Under the pieces are notes generated by a model. That model had not been told where the DNA came from and searched no databases. It worked only from the letters and a program-made list of their open reading frames with translations. A stretch of 64,000 bases of DNA from NCBI RefSeq assembly GCF_014284125.1, contig NZ_JACOFX010000001.1:496001-560000 (forward strand), in the 5' to 3' direction. The translations under genes and the position numbers were made by a program. Source of the stretch: Undibacterium umbellatum (GTDB taxonomy: Bacteria; Pseudomonadota; Gammaproteobacteria; Burkholderiales; Burkholderiaceae_D). This document shows, one piece after another, positions 1 through 9,201 of this stretch; position 1 is the stretch's first letter, and each line of letters begins with the position of its first letter.

Positions 1-1
1 A

Positions 2-997
2 CTTACCGTATCCAGTCTGTCCTTGTTATTGATGTCTGCCTATGCGCGCGCTGATGAGGCCGCAGATGTTGGCAAATTACTCAGGGCTGGCCAAGTAGGT
101 GAAGCCTTGCAGAAAGTGGATGCGGCATTAGCACAGCGCCCCAAGGATGCGCAGATGCGCTTTCTCAAGGGTTTAATACTGACAGAGCAAAACAAGTCTG
201 CGGAAGCCATCAGCATTTTCACTAAACTGACCGACGATTATCCGGAATTGCCTGAACCTTATAATAATCTGGCAGTGCTATATGCTTCATCAGGGCAATA
301 TGACAAGGCACGTGCCGCTTTGGAAATGGCCATCAGGACCAATCCAACTTATGGCACGGCCCATGAAAACCTGGGCGATGTGTATGCCAAACTGGCAAGC
401 CAGGCTTATGACAAGGCCTTACAGCTCGATTCTGGAAACAATACCGCCAAGCTGAAACTCACCCTGGTTAAAAATCTGGTTGGCAATACCACTGGCGGCA
501 CCAATCCTAAAGCAGCCATGGCAGCAACAGCAGCGCCAACACCTGCTGCGCCAGTCAAGACTAATTCCGCTGCTGTTGCGGCGGCAAAACCTGAAGTTGA
601 AACCGCCAAGCCAGAACCCAAAACCAAGCCCGCGCCTGTTGCTGCCACCACTGACAAATCAGAAGAAGATGTCATGAAAGCGGTAGAAAATTGGGCCAAG
701 GCCTGGAGCAATAAAGATACCAATGCCTATCTGGGCCATTACGCAAAAGACTTTCAACCTCCAAAGGGTGAAAGCTTCAAAGCATGGGCAGAAGAACGCC
801 GCAACAGGATAGAAGGCAAAGGCCGCATCAACGTCAAAATTGAATCATCCAAAGTCGATGTGGATGGTAATACCGCAACCGTCAAATTCCGCCAGATTTA
901 TACATCTGATCAGTTGACTGCCAATAGCCGTAAAACCCTGCAAATGGTAAAGCAGGACGGCAAATGGCAGATCAAACAGGAGCGTGCGGGTAGCTAA
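2..997 (+). CDS. TPR protein with C-terminal NTF2-like domain (5' end outside window)
   Basis: Likely exported protein. The frame is open to the window edge and the first codons read as a hydrophobic signal-peptide core ending near ARA-DEA, so the true start lies upstream; the internal TTG at 23 is unlikely to be it. Tetratricopeptide repeats span roughly residues 10-140 counted from that TTG (motifs such as PYNNLAVLYASSGQYDKA). An Ala/Pro/Lys/Thr-rich linker of about 60 residues follows, then an NTF2/SnoaL-like domain of about 100 residues (from AVENWAKAWSNKD to the C terminus). The stop overlaps the next start by one base (TAATG), which suggests translational coupling with the L,D-transpeptidase, whose C-terminal domain is of the same type. 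Inference: a periplasmic partner in cell-wall metabolism. The exact role is unknown. Confidence 0.85.
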   Translation, partial: LTVSSLSLLLMSAYARADEAADVGKLLRAGQVGEALQKVDAALAQRPKDAQMRFLKGLILTEQNKSAEAISIFTKLTDDYPELPEPYNNLAVLYASSGQYDKARAALEMAIRTNPTYGTAHENLGDVYAKLASQAYDKALQLDSGNNTAKLKLTLVKNLVGNTTGGTNPKAAMAATAAPTPAAPVKTNSAAVAAAKPEVETAKPEPKTKPAPVAATTDKSEEDVMKAVENWAKAWSNKDTNAYLGHYAKDFQPPKGESFKAWAEERRNRIEGKGRINVKIESSKVDVDGNTATVKFRQIYTSDQLTANSRKTLQMVKQDGKWQIKQERAGS

Positions 998-2265
998 TGT
1001 TTTTCGCTGTCAATCCTGATATTCCGGCTGCTGGCAAAGTCGGAAAATTGCGTATTTTTGCTATTATTGTACTGACATGCCTGGCATATGCACTATCGCC
1101 AGCATTGGTCATGGCCAAGTCACGACCAAACAAGGTCGCGCCTGCTGAAATCAATCCAAATGCACCTGACCCGGATACCTTGCTCATTGAAGTCTATAAA
1201 AGCCTGGCTGCCAATAACTTGCAAAAGGCTCAAAGCAAGATAGATGCTTTGGTTGAAGCTTATCCACATTTTCAACTAGCCCATCTGATACAAGGCGATT
1301 TGTTGTTAATGCATACTCGCCCGGTACGCAATTTTGGCGTTGGCGCTTTGACCCAACCGGACAAATTGAAAGACCTCAGAGATGAAGCGGCAGCTCGACT
1401 ACGTTCTTACCGTGAACGCCCAGACCCCGAGCTTATCCCTAGAGTCATCCTGCAATTGCGCGACGACCAGAAACAGGCCATTGTCGTTGATGCCAAAAAA
1501 TCGCGTTTATATGTTTATGAAAATACCGGGGGCCAGCCACGTCTGGTCAACGACTTCTACATCAGCCAGGGAAAATTTGGCATCAATAAACTCAAAGAAG
1601 GTGATCAAAAAACACCCATAGGCGTGTATTACATCACCAGCCGTCTGGCTGGCGCTAAGCTGCCTAGCTTTTATGGCCCTGGCGCCCTGCCCCTGAATTA
1701 CCCCAATGAATGGGACAAATTCAATGGCCGCAATGGCTCTGGCATCTGGCTGCATGGCATGCCGCCTGAGAGTTTCAGCCGCCCACCCTTAGCATCTGAT
1801 GGCTGCGTGGTATTGACGAATCCGGATTTTTTGAAAATTTCGTCCATGGTGGACATAGGAAAAACCCCAGTCATCATTAGTGAGCAACTGGAATTTGTCA
1901 GCCGCAATAAATGGATACTTGATAGGCATCTGGCAGAAAAGCTGGTCGATGACTGGCGCATGGACATGCAAAGCCAGAATGCCAATCGCATTTTGACTAA
2001 TTATTCGCGTAATTTTAAGACTATGCAGGGTGATAACCTGAATACCTGGTTTCCCAAGCAGCAGCAAAGTTGGGATAACTGGCATAATCCTGTTATAAAA
2101 TTGAAAGATGTCACCCATTTTCGTTACCCAGGCAAGGATGAGCTCATCGTCAGCACCTTTACCCAGGAAACCACGAATGGCAAAGCCAGAGCGGCGGTTC
2201 GCAAACGTCAATACTGGCTGAAAGAAGCAGCCAGATGGCGCATCATTTACGAGACCACCGTCTGA
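997..2265 (+). CDS. L,D-transpeptidase (YkuD) with C-terminal NTF2-like domain
   Basis: Periplasmic enzyme expected to form or exchange 3-3 peptidoglycan cross-links, or to attach D-amino acids or proteins. A membrane/signal segment lies near residues 19-41. A YkuD domain runs from about 150 to 295 and ends in the catalytic signature: HGM near 252 followed by SDGCVVL with the nucleophile Cys near 270. The last 110 residues form an NTF2-like domain, the arrangement seen in Cds6-type L,D-transpeptidases. The start overlaps the preceding stop, so the two genes are probably one operon. The substrate is not readable from the sequence. Confidence 0.9.
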   Translation: MFFAVNPDIPAAGKVGKLRIFAIIVLTCLAYALSPALVMAKSRPNKVAPAEINPNAPDPDTLLIEVYKSLAANNLQKAQSKIDALVEAYPHFQLAHLIQGDLLLMHTRPVRNFGVGALTQPDKLKDLRDEAAARLRSYRERPDPELIPRVILQLRDDQKQAIVVDAKKSRLYVYENTGGQPRLVNDFYISQGKFGINKLKEGDQKTPIGVYYITSRLAGAKLPSFYGPGALPLNYPNEWDKFNGRNGSGIWLHGMPPESFSRPPLASDGCVVLTNPDFLKISSMVDIGKTPVIISEQLEFVSRNKWILDRHLAEKLVDDWRMDMQSQNANRILTNYSRNFKTMQGDNLNTWFPKQQQSWDNWHNPVIKLKDVTHFRYPGKDELIVSTFTQETTNGKARAAVRKRQYWLKEAARWRIIYETTV

Positions 2266-2303
2266 GCAGTTTACTGTAAACTTATTTCTTCCATCACTAA
2301 CGT

Positions 2304-2975
2304 ATGCTGAATATGAAAATATCAAAAACCGGACTGGGCAGTGTATTTCTGGGCACCTGCCTGATGATGGCAAGCGCCTTCAGTTTTGCCGAAGGGCAAC
2401 CAAAGGTCGCATTTAAGACCAACATGGGTGAAATCGTTATTGAACTCTACCCTGAGGCGGCCCCAAAAACCGTCGAAAATTTCCTCAAGTACGTTAAAAG
2501 CGGACATTACAAAGGAACCATCTTTCATCGTGTCATTGATAACTTCATGATACAAGGTGGGGGTTACGACAAGGATATGAAAGAAAAGCCGACCAATAAA
2601 CCTGTCCCGCTGGAAGCACGTGAAGCGCTGGACCGCGGCTTGAAAAATGACCTCGGCGTGGTTGCCATGGCCCGCACGCAAGACCCTAATTCGGCAAGCG
2701 CGCAGTTTTACATCAATGTCAAAGACAATGAGTTCCTGAACCATCAAATCCTGCCTGAGGGAGACCCTGTAGAATTCCAGTACCGTGGCAACACCGTCAA
2801 CGAAAGACGCGCCCGAGCACTGGCAATGACAGCAGGCTACACGCCATTTGGCAAGGTCATCAAGGGTATGGAAGTGGTTGAAAAAATTAAAGTGGTCGAA
2901 ACTGGCGAGGCAAAAATGATGCAAAATGTGCCTATCAAACCAGTTATCATTCAATCCGCTACCCTGCTAAAGTAA
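2304..2975 (+). CDS. ppiA: Periplasmic peptidyl-prolyl cis-trans isomerase (cyclophilin, PpiA type)
   Basis: Cyclophilin that catalyses cis-trans isomerisation of prolyl bonds during folding of exported proteins. A signal peptide covers about residues 1-29 (ending FSFAEG). The cyclophilin core follows with the FHRVI, QGGGY, MART and SAQFYIN motifs and a C-terminal FGKVI. An insertion around residues 145-170 ([12 protein letters not shown]) makes it longer than the cytoplasmic copy. Either ATG 2304 or ATG 2313 could be the start; no clear ribosome-binding site separates them. It is followed closely by the cytoplasmic paralogue and lpxH, a common betaproteobacterial arrangement. Confidence 0.92.
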   Translation: MLNMKISKTGLGSVFLGTCLMMASAFSFAEGQPKVAFKTNMGEIVIELYPEAAPKTVENFLKYVKSGHYKGTIFHRVIDNFMIQGGGYDKDMKEKPTNKPVPLEAREALDRGLKNDLGVVAMARTQDPNSASAQFYINVKDNEFLNHQILPEGDPVEFQYRGNTVNERRARALAMTAGYTPFGKVIKGMEVVEKIKVVETGEAKMMQNVPIKPVIIQSATLLK

Positions 2976-3010
2976 ACAAATCTCTAAACTTTTTGAAACG
3001 AAAGACTATC

Positions 3011-3499
3011 ATGGCCGTTATTCTGACCACCAACTTCGGTAATATCAAGATTGACCTGAACGAAGAAAAAGCTCCTAAAACCGTTGCCAATTTCCTGGCC
3101 TATGTTGAATCCGGTCACTACAATGGCACCATTTTCCATCGTGTCATTGACGGCTTCATGATACAAGGCGGCGGTTTTGAGCCAGGCATGAACCAAAAGT
3201 CCACCAATGCCCCTATCGAAAATGAAGCCAAGAATGGCTTGAAAAATGAGCGTTATGCACTGGCCATGGCACGCACTGGCGATCCGCACTCTGCTTCAGC
3301 CCAGTTTTTCATCAATACAAAAAAAAATGACTTCCTCGATTACCCAGGCCAGGATGGTTGGGGTTACTGCGTATTTGGTAAAGTAGTTGAGGGTATGGAT
3401 ATCGTCGACAAAATCACAGCGGTAAAAACCACCCGTACTGGCATGTTCCAGGACGTACCGGTAGAAAACGTCCTGATCGAAAAAGCAGAAATCGTTTAA
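3011..3499 (+). CDS. ppiB: Cytoplasmic peptidyl-prolyl cis-trans isomerase B
   Basis: Cyclophilin of 162 residues without a signal peptide. It has the typical short N terminus ([10 protein letters not shown]), FHRVI, QGGGF, MART, SAQFFIN and FGKVV motifs. The frame extends 18 bases upstream to ATG 2993, but 3011 gives the usual family N terminus and has a GAAAG stretch at a reasonable distance, so 3011 is preferred. It lies 35 bases after ppiA and 18 before lpxH, and is probably cotranscribed with both. Confidence 0.93.
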   Translation: MAVILTTNFGNIKIDLNEEKAPKTVANFLAYVESGHYNGTIFHRVIDGFMIQGGGFEPGMNQKSTNAPIENEAKNGLKNERYALAMARTGDPHSASAQFFINTKKNDFLDYPGQDGWGYCVFGKVVEGMDIVDKITAVKTTRTGMFQDVPVENVLIEKAEIV

Positions 3500-3517
3500 T
3501 ATCTATTAGCACAATCC

Positions 3518-4309
3518 ATGATCGCAGACCACAGCGCGAATCAGACAAAAGCGCAACCTGAACTGGTTGCGCTTTTTGTTTCTGACACCCATTTAAATAC
3601 CACTCTGCCCTTGACCACGGCGGCATTTTTAAGTTTTCTCGACAAGCAGGCGACTCAGGCCAAGTCACTGTATTTATTGGGGGATTTGTTTGAATATTGG
3701 GTGGGTGATGACAATATCAACGACAGCTATAATTTGCCCATCGTCCAGGCCCTGCGCAAAGTCCGTGATCACGGCGTGCAACTATACTGGATAGCTGGAA
3801 ATCGCGATTTTTTGATCGGCGCCGATTTTTCTGCCGCAACCGGGGCAATCTTGCTGAATGATCCCAGCGTAATTGATCTGGCAGGCAAAAAAATAGTGCT
3901 TAGCCATGGCGATGCGCAATGCACAGATGATCACGCGTACATGAAATTCAGGGCGCAAGTCAGGCAAGCAGAGTGGCAAACGACTTTCCTGGCTATGCCA
4001 CTTGAGCAACGCAAAAAAATCATTGAAGGCTTGCGGACAGAAAGCAAGATGGAACAAAAACAAAAATCCGTCGCCATCATGGATGTCAACGCTGATGCCA
4101 TTGCAGCATTGTTTTTACAAACTGGCAGCAGCACCATGATACATGGGCATACGCACAGGCCAGCCATACACACCAATAATGGTCAAACCAGGCATGTATT
4201 GCCGGACTGGGATTGCGATTGCGATGACCAGACCAAGCGTGGCGGCTGGCTGGCTGCCTATAGTGATGGCAATATTCAGGCTTACAACTGGGACGGGAAC
4301 CTGAAGTAA
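3518..4309 (+). CDS. lpxH: UDP-2,3-diacylglucosamine diphosphatase
   Basis: Lipid A pathway enzyme that hydrolyses UDP-2,3-diacylglucosamine to lipid X and UMP at the inner face of the inner membrane. The calcineurin-like metal-site motifs occur in order: SDTHL, GDLFEYWVGDD, GNRDFL, SHGD and a C-terminal HGHTHRP. At 263 residues it is slightly long for the family because of an N-terminal extension (first about 20 residues). It lies at the end of the ppiA-ppiB-lpxH run and converges on the ABC ATPase gene with only 12 bases between. Confidence 0.95.
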   Translation: MIADHSANQTKAQPELVALFVSDTHLNTTLPLTTAAFLSFLDKQATQAKSLYLLGDLFEYWVGDDNINDSYNLPIVQALRKVRDHGVQLYWIAGNRDFLIGADFSAATGAILLNDPSVIDLAGKKIVLSHGDAQCTDDHAYMKFRAQVRQAEWQTTFLAMPLEQRKKIIEGLRTESKMEQKQKSVAIMDVNADAIAALFLQTGSSTMIHGHTHRPAIHTNNGQTRHVLPDWDCDCDDQTKRGGWLAAYSDGNIQAYNWDGNLK

Positions 4310-4321
4310 ATTAATGCATCC

Positions 4322-5014
4322 TCATGCATTGACAGTGTCAGACCGCAAATGACCGGCACTGATGCTTAACACCCTCCCACATCTTGCTGCAATCGACAAG
4401 TCGTGCGTAACCAGGACCAGGGTTGATCCACGCTCGCGATTCAAAGTGAACATCAGATTGATGATAGCCTCGCCAGTGGCGGCATCCAGGCTGCCGGTAG
4501 GTTCATCAGCAAACAACAAAGGCGGCTCGGTGACAAACGCCCGAGCCAGCGCCACCCGCTGCTGCTCACCACCTGACAGAAACTTGGGATAATGCCTGAG
4601 TCTTGAACCCAGTCCAACGTGTTCCAGCATTTTCTCTGCCTTGGCACGAGCCTGTTTATCACCACGCAACTCCAGCGGCAACATGACATTTTCCAATGCA
4701 TTCAAATGCATCAATAATTGAAAAGACTGAAATACAAAACCCAGTTTCTCCTTACGGAATTGCGCTCTACCATCTTCTGTCAAATCAAAAATATCTACGC
4801 CATCCAGCATGACCTTGCCTTCCGTTGGCGTATCCAGACCTGCAAGAATACCAAGCAAGGTTGACTTGCCAGAACCAGATGCCCCAACAATTGCAAGCGT
4901 TTGCCCAGCTTGCGCGGTAAAATCTATGCCATTCAGTATGCTCAACTCGCCAGTCGCATCCGCTACGCGCTTGGTCAGGTGCTTTACTTCTATTGCCGCT
5001 TTATTTGATTCCAT
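4322..5014 (-). CDS. ybbA: ABC transporter ATPase, YbbA/LolD type
   Basis: Nucleotide-binding subunit of a MacB/LolD-class (type VII) ABC system. Walker A is GASGSGKST (about 42-50), the signature is LSGGEQQR, and Walker B is [12 protein letters not shown], with a switch His in VLVTHD. It diverges from tesA with 13 bases between start codons, the same neighbour as in E. coli where ybbA and ybbP lie beside tesA. The large permease expected with it is not adjacent; the best candidate is the FtsX-family permease at 30261-32759. LolD is an alternative name, but the tesA neighbour favours YbbA. Confidence 0.85.
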   Translation of the reverse strand: MESNKAAIEVKHLTKRVADATGELSILNGIDFTAQAGQTLAIVGASGSGKSTLLGILAGLDTPTEGKVMLDGVDIFDLTEDGRAQFRKEKLGFVFQSFQLLMHLNALENVMLPLELRGDKQARAKAEKMLEHVGLGSRLRHYPKFLSGGEQQRVALARAFVTEPPLLFADEPTGSLDAATGEAIINLMFTLNRERGSTLVLVTHDLSIAARCGRVLSISAGHLRSDTVNA

Positions 5015-5027
5015 AAGGTCTTTACGT

Positions 5028-5678
5028 ATGCTTTTTACTCGATTGTCAGGTCACGTCAGCAGCTTATTAAAGCAAGCCCTGGTGCTCGTCATGTTTGCAG
5101 TTACTACTTTACCCGCATATTCTGCATCAAAAACCATCCTTGTGCTCGGCGACAGCTTATCTGCCGAATATGGACTGGTGCGTGGCAAAGGCTGGGTAGC
5201 CTTGCTGGAGCAGAGATTGCAGCAAAAAAATATCCCGGCCACTGTCATCAATGCCAGCATCAGCGGCGACACTACCAGCGGTGGAAAGGCAAGACTGGCC
5301 AAACTACTGGAAAAACATCATCCAGATATACTTATCATCGAACTAGGTGGCAATGATGCCTTGCGTGGCCTCTCGCTAAAAGCTTCTGAAGATAATTTCA
5401 AAGGCATGATAGACATGGCAAAGATGCAGCGCAGCAAAGTGCTCTTAGCTGGCATGAAAATCCCACCAAATTATGGCCCCGATTATTCCGAGCGTTTTTT
5501 CTCTCTTTATGAAAAATTGGCAAAGGCAAACAAGACAGCATTAGTTCCCTTTTTACTGGAAGGCATAGCAGAAAAAGAGACGCTGTTCCAGGCAGACCGC
5601 ATCCACCCTGCTGCAGAGGCCCATCCAGCTATACTCAATAATGTCTGGCCACATTTGTTGCCACTTTTAAGTAAATAA
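5028..5678 (+). CDS. tesA: Periplasmic multifunctional acyl-CoA thioesterase I / arylesterase / lysophospholipase (SGNH hydrolase)
   Basis: SGNH-family serine esterase that hydrolyses acyl thioesters, aryl esters and lysophospholipids in the periplasm. A signal peptide covers about residues 1-31 (ends near PAYSA). Block I is LGDSLSAEYGL with the catalytic Ser, block III is GGNDALRG, and block V DRIHPAAEAH carries the Asp-His pair. The open frame runs back to 4809 inside ybbA, but ATG 5028 gives the normal length (216 aa) and signal peptide. Its promoter must lie within ybbA coding sequence given the 13-base divergent gap. The stop is one base before the mnmH frame start. Confidence 0.93.
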   Translation: MLFTRLSGHVSSLLKQALVLVMFAVTTLPAYSASKTILVLGDSLSAEYGLVRGKGWVALLEQRLQQKNIPATVINASISGDTTSGGKARLAKLLEKHHPDILIIELGGNDALRGLSLKASEDNFKGMIDMAKMQRSKVLLAGMKIPPNYGPDYSERFFSLYEKLAKANKTALVPFLLEGIAEKETLFQADRIHPAAEAHPAILNNVWPHLLPLLSK

Positions 5679-5679
5679 G

Positions 5680-6768
5680 TTGAGTAAACAATTCATGAAA
5701 TATCCAGAGCTACTTGACTTCCCGGAGGTATTCGAGCGACGCGCAGAATTTGAAACCATCATCGATGTGCGCAGTCCCGCTGAGTTTGCTGAAGACCATA
5801 TTGCCAACGCCATTAATTGCCCGGTACTCGACAACGATGAACGCATTGTAGTTGGCACCAAGTATAAGCAAGTTGGTTCATTTGAAGCCAAACGTCTGGG
5901 CGCAGCTCTGGTCGCAAAGAATATAGGACAGCATATAGAAAGCTTATTTCAGGACAAACCGCGCGACTGGAAACCGCTGATTTATTGCTGGCGAGGTGGA
6001 AACCGCAGCGGTTCCATGGCCCATGTTTTCGCAAAAATAGGCTGGCCAGTAGCGCAATTGAATGGTGGTTACAAAGCATACAGGCAATTTGTTAATAACA
6101 GCCTGAGTGCAGAGCTGGACCAGTTTCAGTGGCAGGTATTATGCGGCCCGACTGGCAGTGGCAAAAGCCGCACCCTGCAAACCTTGGAACGCCTGGGCGC
6201 ACAAGTCCTTGACCTTGAACAACTGGCAGAACATCGTGGTTCAGTTCTGGGTGGCTTGCCCGAACATATTCAACCATCTCAAAAGCAGTTCGAAAGTCGC
6301 ATTTTCGAGCGCATGCAGGAATTTTCACCTCAAAAAGTGATTTATGTAGAAGCGGAAAGTAAAAAGATCGGGGACCTGCGAGTTCCTGAACACCTGATGA
6401 GTGCCATGCGCGCCTCGACTTGCATACAGCTCAGGCTACCGACAGCCAGAAGAGTGGAGTTATTGATCGAAGAATATGCCCATTTCATGCATGACACTGA
6501 AAGCCTGAATAAACAATTGCACTTTCTGACAGCACTGCACGGGAAAGAAAAAATACTCAGTTGGCGAAGAATGGCAGAAGGTCGCGAACTACAAGGTCTG
6601 GTGCATGAGTTACTGGAGCAGCATTACGACCCTGCCTACAACAAATCCATTATTCGAAATTTTGCAAAATACCTCAATGCCCAGTCAATACAACAAAATA
6701 ATATTGATGAATTTGACTTCATTGACACGGCAAATCAGATATTGAGTTTAGCCGATCGCTCATCATAA
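5680..6768 (+). CDS. mnmH: tRNA 2-selenouridine synthase
   Basis: Replaces sulfur by selenium in the wobble 2-thiouridine of tRNA Lys, Glu and Gln through a geranylated intermediate, using selenophosphate. An N-terminal rhodanese domain carries the catalytic Cys near residue 103 in YCWRGGNRSGS; a P-loop NTPase-like domain starts with GPTGSGKS near 156. The length (362 aa) matches the family. The frame begins at TTG 5680, one base after the tesA stop; ATG 5695 is an alternative start. The selenophosphate synthetase gene selD is not in the window. Confidence 0.93.
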   Translation: MSKQFMKYPELLDFPEVFERRAEFETIIDVRSPAEFAEDHIANAINCPVLDNDERIVVGTKYKQVGSFEAKRLGAALVAKNIGQHIESLFQDKPRDWKPLIYCWRGGNRSGSMAHVFAKIGWPVAQLNGGYKAYRQFVNNSLSAELDQFQWQVLCGPTGSGKSRTLQTLERLGAQVLDLEQLAEHRGSVLGGLPEHIQPSQKQFESRIFERMQEFSPQKVIYVEAESKKIGDLRVPEHLMSAMRASTCIQLRLPTARRVELLIEEYAHFMHDTESLNKQLHFLTALHGKEKILSWRRMAEGRELQGLVHELLEQHYDPAYNKSIIRNFAKYLNAQSIQQNNIDEFDFIDTANQILSLADRSS

Positions 6769-6775
6769 CCAATCT

Positions 6776-6919
6776 TCAACCATCTACATCATCAACAATA
6801 CTTTTACCCTGATCTTCCAGATCATCAAATTGTTTGTGATTGACTGCCCACCAAAATACGGCACCAATCGCAAACACCAGGACCAGGCTGAGCGGTATTA
6901 ACAAGTAAAGTATATCCAT
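6776..6919 (-). CDS. ccoS: cbb3-type cytochrome oxidase assembly protein CcoS
   Basis: Small single-span membrane protein of 47 residues needed for maturation of cbb3 oxidase. The reverse-strand frame reads MDILYLLIPL then a continuous hydrophobic segment to about residue 25 with FWWAV, followed by a short acidic tail (FDDLEDQGKSI), which is the CcoS pattern. A GGGA ribosome-binding site precedes the ATG. It starts 23 bases after the ccoI stop, so the two are one transcript. No ccoNOPQ genes occur in the window. Confidence 0.9.
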   Translation of the reverse strand: MDILYLLIPLSLVLVFAIGAVFWWAVNHKQFDDLEDQGKSIVDDVDG

Positions 6920-6942
6920 AATTTCCCTTGCAGCTCTCTATA

Positions 6943-9201
6943 TCAATCCGGCATCAAATAAACAACTTGCCTCAATAAGTACAAGCGCAGCGCATTCACA
7001 ACCACAATCAACGAACTAAGCGACATTCCCAGAGCAGCGTGCCACGGTTCCAGCCAGCCTGCCATGGCTGCTGGTATCGCCAGCACATTGTACAGTACAG
7101 CCCACGCCAGATTTTCGCGTATCAGCCGGTAGGCTTTAGTGGCGACTGTCATTCCAAAATCAAGATCAAGCAAGCGGTTAGACATCAATAATACATCACT
7201 GCGCGATTGCGAAATTGGTGCCCCCTGCCCCATCGCCACGGATACATCAGCCAACGCCAGCACAGGCCCATCATTCATGCCGTCTCCAACCATGACTACT
7301 GTGGCACCATTCGCTTGTAGCTTTCGCACTATTTCATATTTACCTGCGGGGCTTAGCCCCGAATGCGCCTCCTGAATATCGCATTGTGCAGCTATTTTCT
7401 TGACGACATCCAGCCTGTCACCAGACAAAAGCAGTATTGTCTTCCCCTTATTCTTTAAATTTCTAATCGCTTCAATCGCATCATCACGCAATATGTCATC
7501 GAGTGCGAACCACAAAAGGTTGCCACGTTGATTGGCCAGAACAGTTAAGGTTTGCCCTGAAAAGCGTGGAGGTACGATCATTTCCTGAACATGCAGTTCA
7601 TGTGCAAATTCCAGACTACCCAGGCGATAAACTTCTCCATCAAATTCAGCTTCAATACCGCCTCCAGGCACCTCCCTGATTTTACTCAACTCAGGTAAGT
7701 CTTGATGCGATTTCCTTTGCGCCAGATAATCACCAATTGCTTTGGAAACCGGATGTGTAGATTGACAGGCCAACGCCATGGCAATTGCCGTACCCATCGA
7801 ATTTTCGCCTGCAAGCAGCATCTCCCTGACCTGTAATTTACCCATGGTCAAAGTCCCGGTTTTATCGAAAACGATATGTGTAGCCGATGCCATGGCTTGT
7901 ATGGCTTTTGACTTCGCCAGTAAAACACCATTCTTAGCCAGAATACCTATGGCTGCGGACATCACTCCAGGTGTCGCCAATGACAAGGCACAAGGACAAG
8001 TCACGACGATGATGCTGATGGCTATCCACAAGGCTCGGTCAGCATCTATTTGCCACCAGACCAAGCCGCTGAAAAAGGCTAAGATGAGGATGATGATCAA
8101 AAAGCGGCTGGCATGCTTATCTGCCAGCAAAACCAGCGGCGGCTTTTCCAGCGAGGCCGATTCCATCATGCCTATCAATGCCGACAATTGCGTTGCACCA
8201 CCCACTTCTTTTGCCTGCATCACAAGAGTGCCGTGAATATTCACAGACCCCGCCAGCACATGACTACCTATAGACTTACTGACCGGTAAAGATTCACCCG
8301 TCATCAATGCTTCGTCGCAACTGCTTTCACCGGTGATGACGACACCATCCGCAGGGATATGCTCACCGGCTGCCACCAGCAAATAATCATTCGTCTGCAA
8401 ACTGGCAACATCGACAGTCTCAACAGCCTGCTGTGGATATGAAAGAAAACGTTGTGCCATCGCTGGCGATAATTGCGTCAATATTCTCAGTGCTGCAGTT
8501 GTTCGCTTTTGCACCCTGGTCTCAATCAGCCGCGCACCGAGCAAGAGGAAAACAAACATGATGGCGGAGTCAAAGTACACGGCCCCGCCGTGAAAAGTCG
8601 ACCAGACGCTGGCGAAGAACGTCAACAATATGCCAAGCGACACAGGCACATCCATACCTATATGGCGATTCTTCAAATCACGCCAGGCAGAAGAAAAGAA
8701 AGGCGTAGCTGAAAAGCCGATGACAGGTACTGCGATGATCATGCTAGCCAGCTTCAACAGCTTATCGACATCCGGCGTCAGATCACCATCAAGCTGCGGC
8801 ACGGGAACCATGTAGGCAGGAAAGGCATACATCATCACCTGCATCATGGCAAATCCGGCGACAAATAAGCGCCACAGGGCGCGCTTATTTTCTTTTTGCT
8901 CAAGCTCATCTGGCGACTGGCTGGCGGGTAAAGCGCCGTATCCAAGGTCTGTAATGGCTGCAAGAATTCGCTTGAGCGTCAGCAATTCTGCATCCCAGGA
9001 AATTTCAGCGCGATGGCTGGCAGGAAGTATCTTGAATGTAACCACGCCATGTAACTGCTTGATGCGAAATTCAATCAATTGCACACAGGCAGCACATCGC
9101 ATACCTGAGAGAATCAGTCTTTCCGTGACAAGCTGTTGCTGCTGACCTATTTCACTTATGTCTGGTATCGCACCATGCGCATCCCTCATGTGCTCACCCA
9201 A
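6943..9201 (-). CDS. ccoI: Heavy-metal P-type ATPase CcoI/FixI, main part (frame-shifted from its N-terminal domain)
   Basis: Copper-transporting P1B ATPase that supplies Cu for cbb3 oxidase assembly. Visible in order: an HMA metal-binding domain with GMRCAAC near residues 33-39, transmembrane helices, the TGES actuator motif, the CPC membrane motif in TCPCALSLATP, the DKTGT phosphorylation site, GDGMND, and the final two helices. The frame opens at TTG 9201, with an ATG at 9189 preceded by a GGTGAG stretch. CcoI proteins normally carry an N-terminal CxxC/CCxGC domain; here that domain is in the overlapping ORF 9194-9436 in another frame. Either the gene is frameshifted or the two parts are made separately by coupled translation. 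Confidence 0.88.
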   Translation of the reverse strand: MGEHMRDAHGAIPDISEIGQQQQLVTERLILSGMRCAACVQLIEFRIKQLHGVVTFKILPASHRAEISWDAELLTLKRILAAITDLGYGALPASQSPDELEQKENKRALWRLFVAGFAMMQVMMYAFPAYMVPVPQLDGDLTPDVDKLLKLASMIIAVPVIGFSATPFFSSAWRDLKNRHIGMDVPVSLGILLTFFASVWSTFHGGAVYFDSAIMFVFLLLGARLIETRVQKRTTAALRILTQLSPAMAQRFLSYPQQAVETVDVASLQTNDYLLVAAGEHIPADGVVITGESSCDEALMTGESLPVSKSIGSHVLAGSVNIHGTLVMQAKEVGGATQLSALIGMMESASLEKPPLVLLADKHASRFLIIILILAFFSGLVWWQIDADRALWIAISIIVVTCPCALSLATPGVMSAAIGILAKNGVLLAKSKAIQAMASATHIVFDKTGTLTMGKLQVREMLLAGENSMGTAIAMALACQSTHPVSKAIGDYLAQRKSHQDLPELSKIREVPGGGIEAEFDGEVYRLGSLEFAHELHVQEMIVPPRFSGQTLTVLANQRGNLLWFALDDILRDDAIEAIRNLKNKGKTILLLSGDRLDVVKKIAAQCDIQEAHSGLSPAGKYEIVRKLQANGATVVMVGDGMNDGPVLALADVSVAMGQGAPISQSRSDVLLMSNRLLDLDFGMTVATKAYRLIRENLAWAVLYNVLAIPAAMAGWLEPWHAALGMSLSSLIVVVNALRLYLLRQVVYLMPD

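Noticed and set aside
2322-2954. A 210-codon minus-strand frame opposite ppiA
   Set aside because: It lies fully inside a well supported cyclophilin gene, contains no recognisable domain and has no ribosome site.
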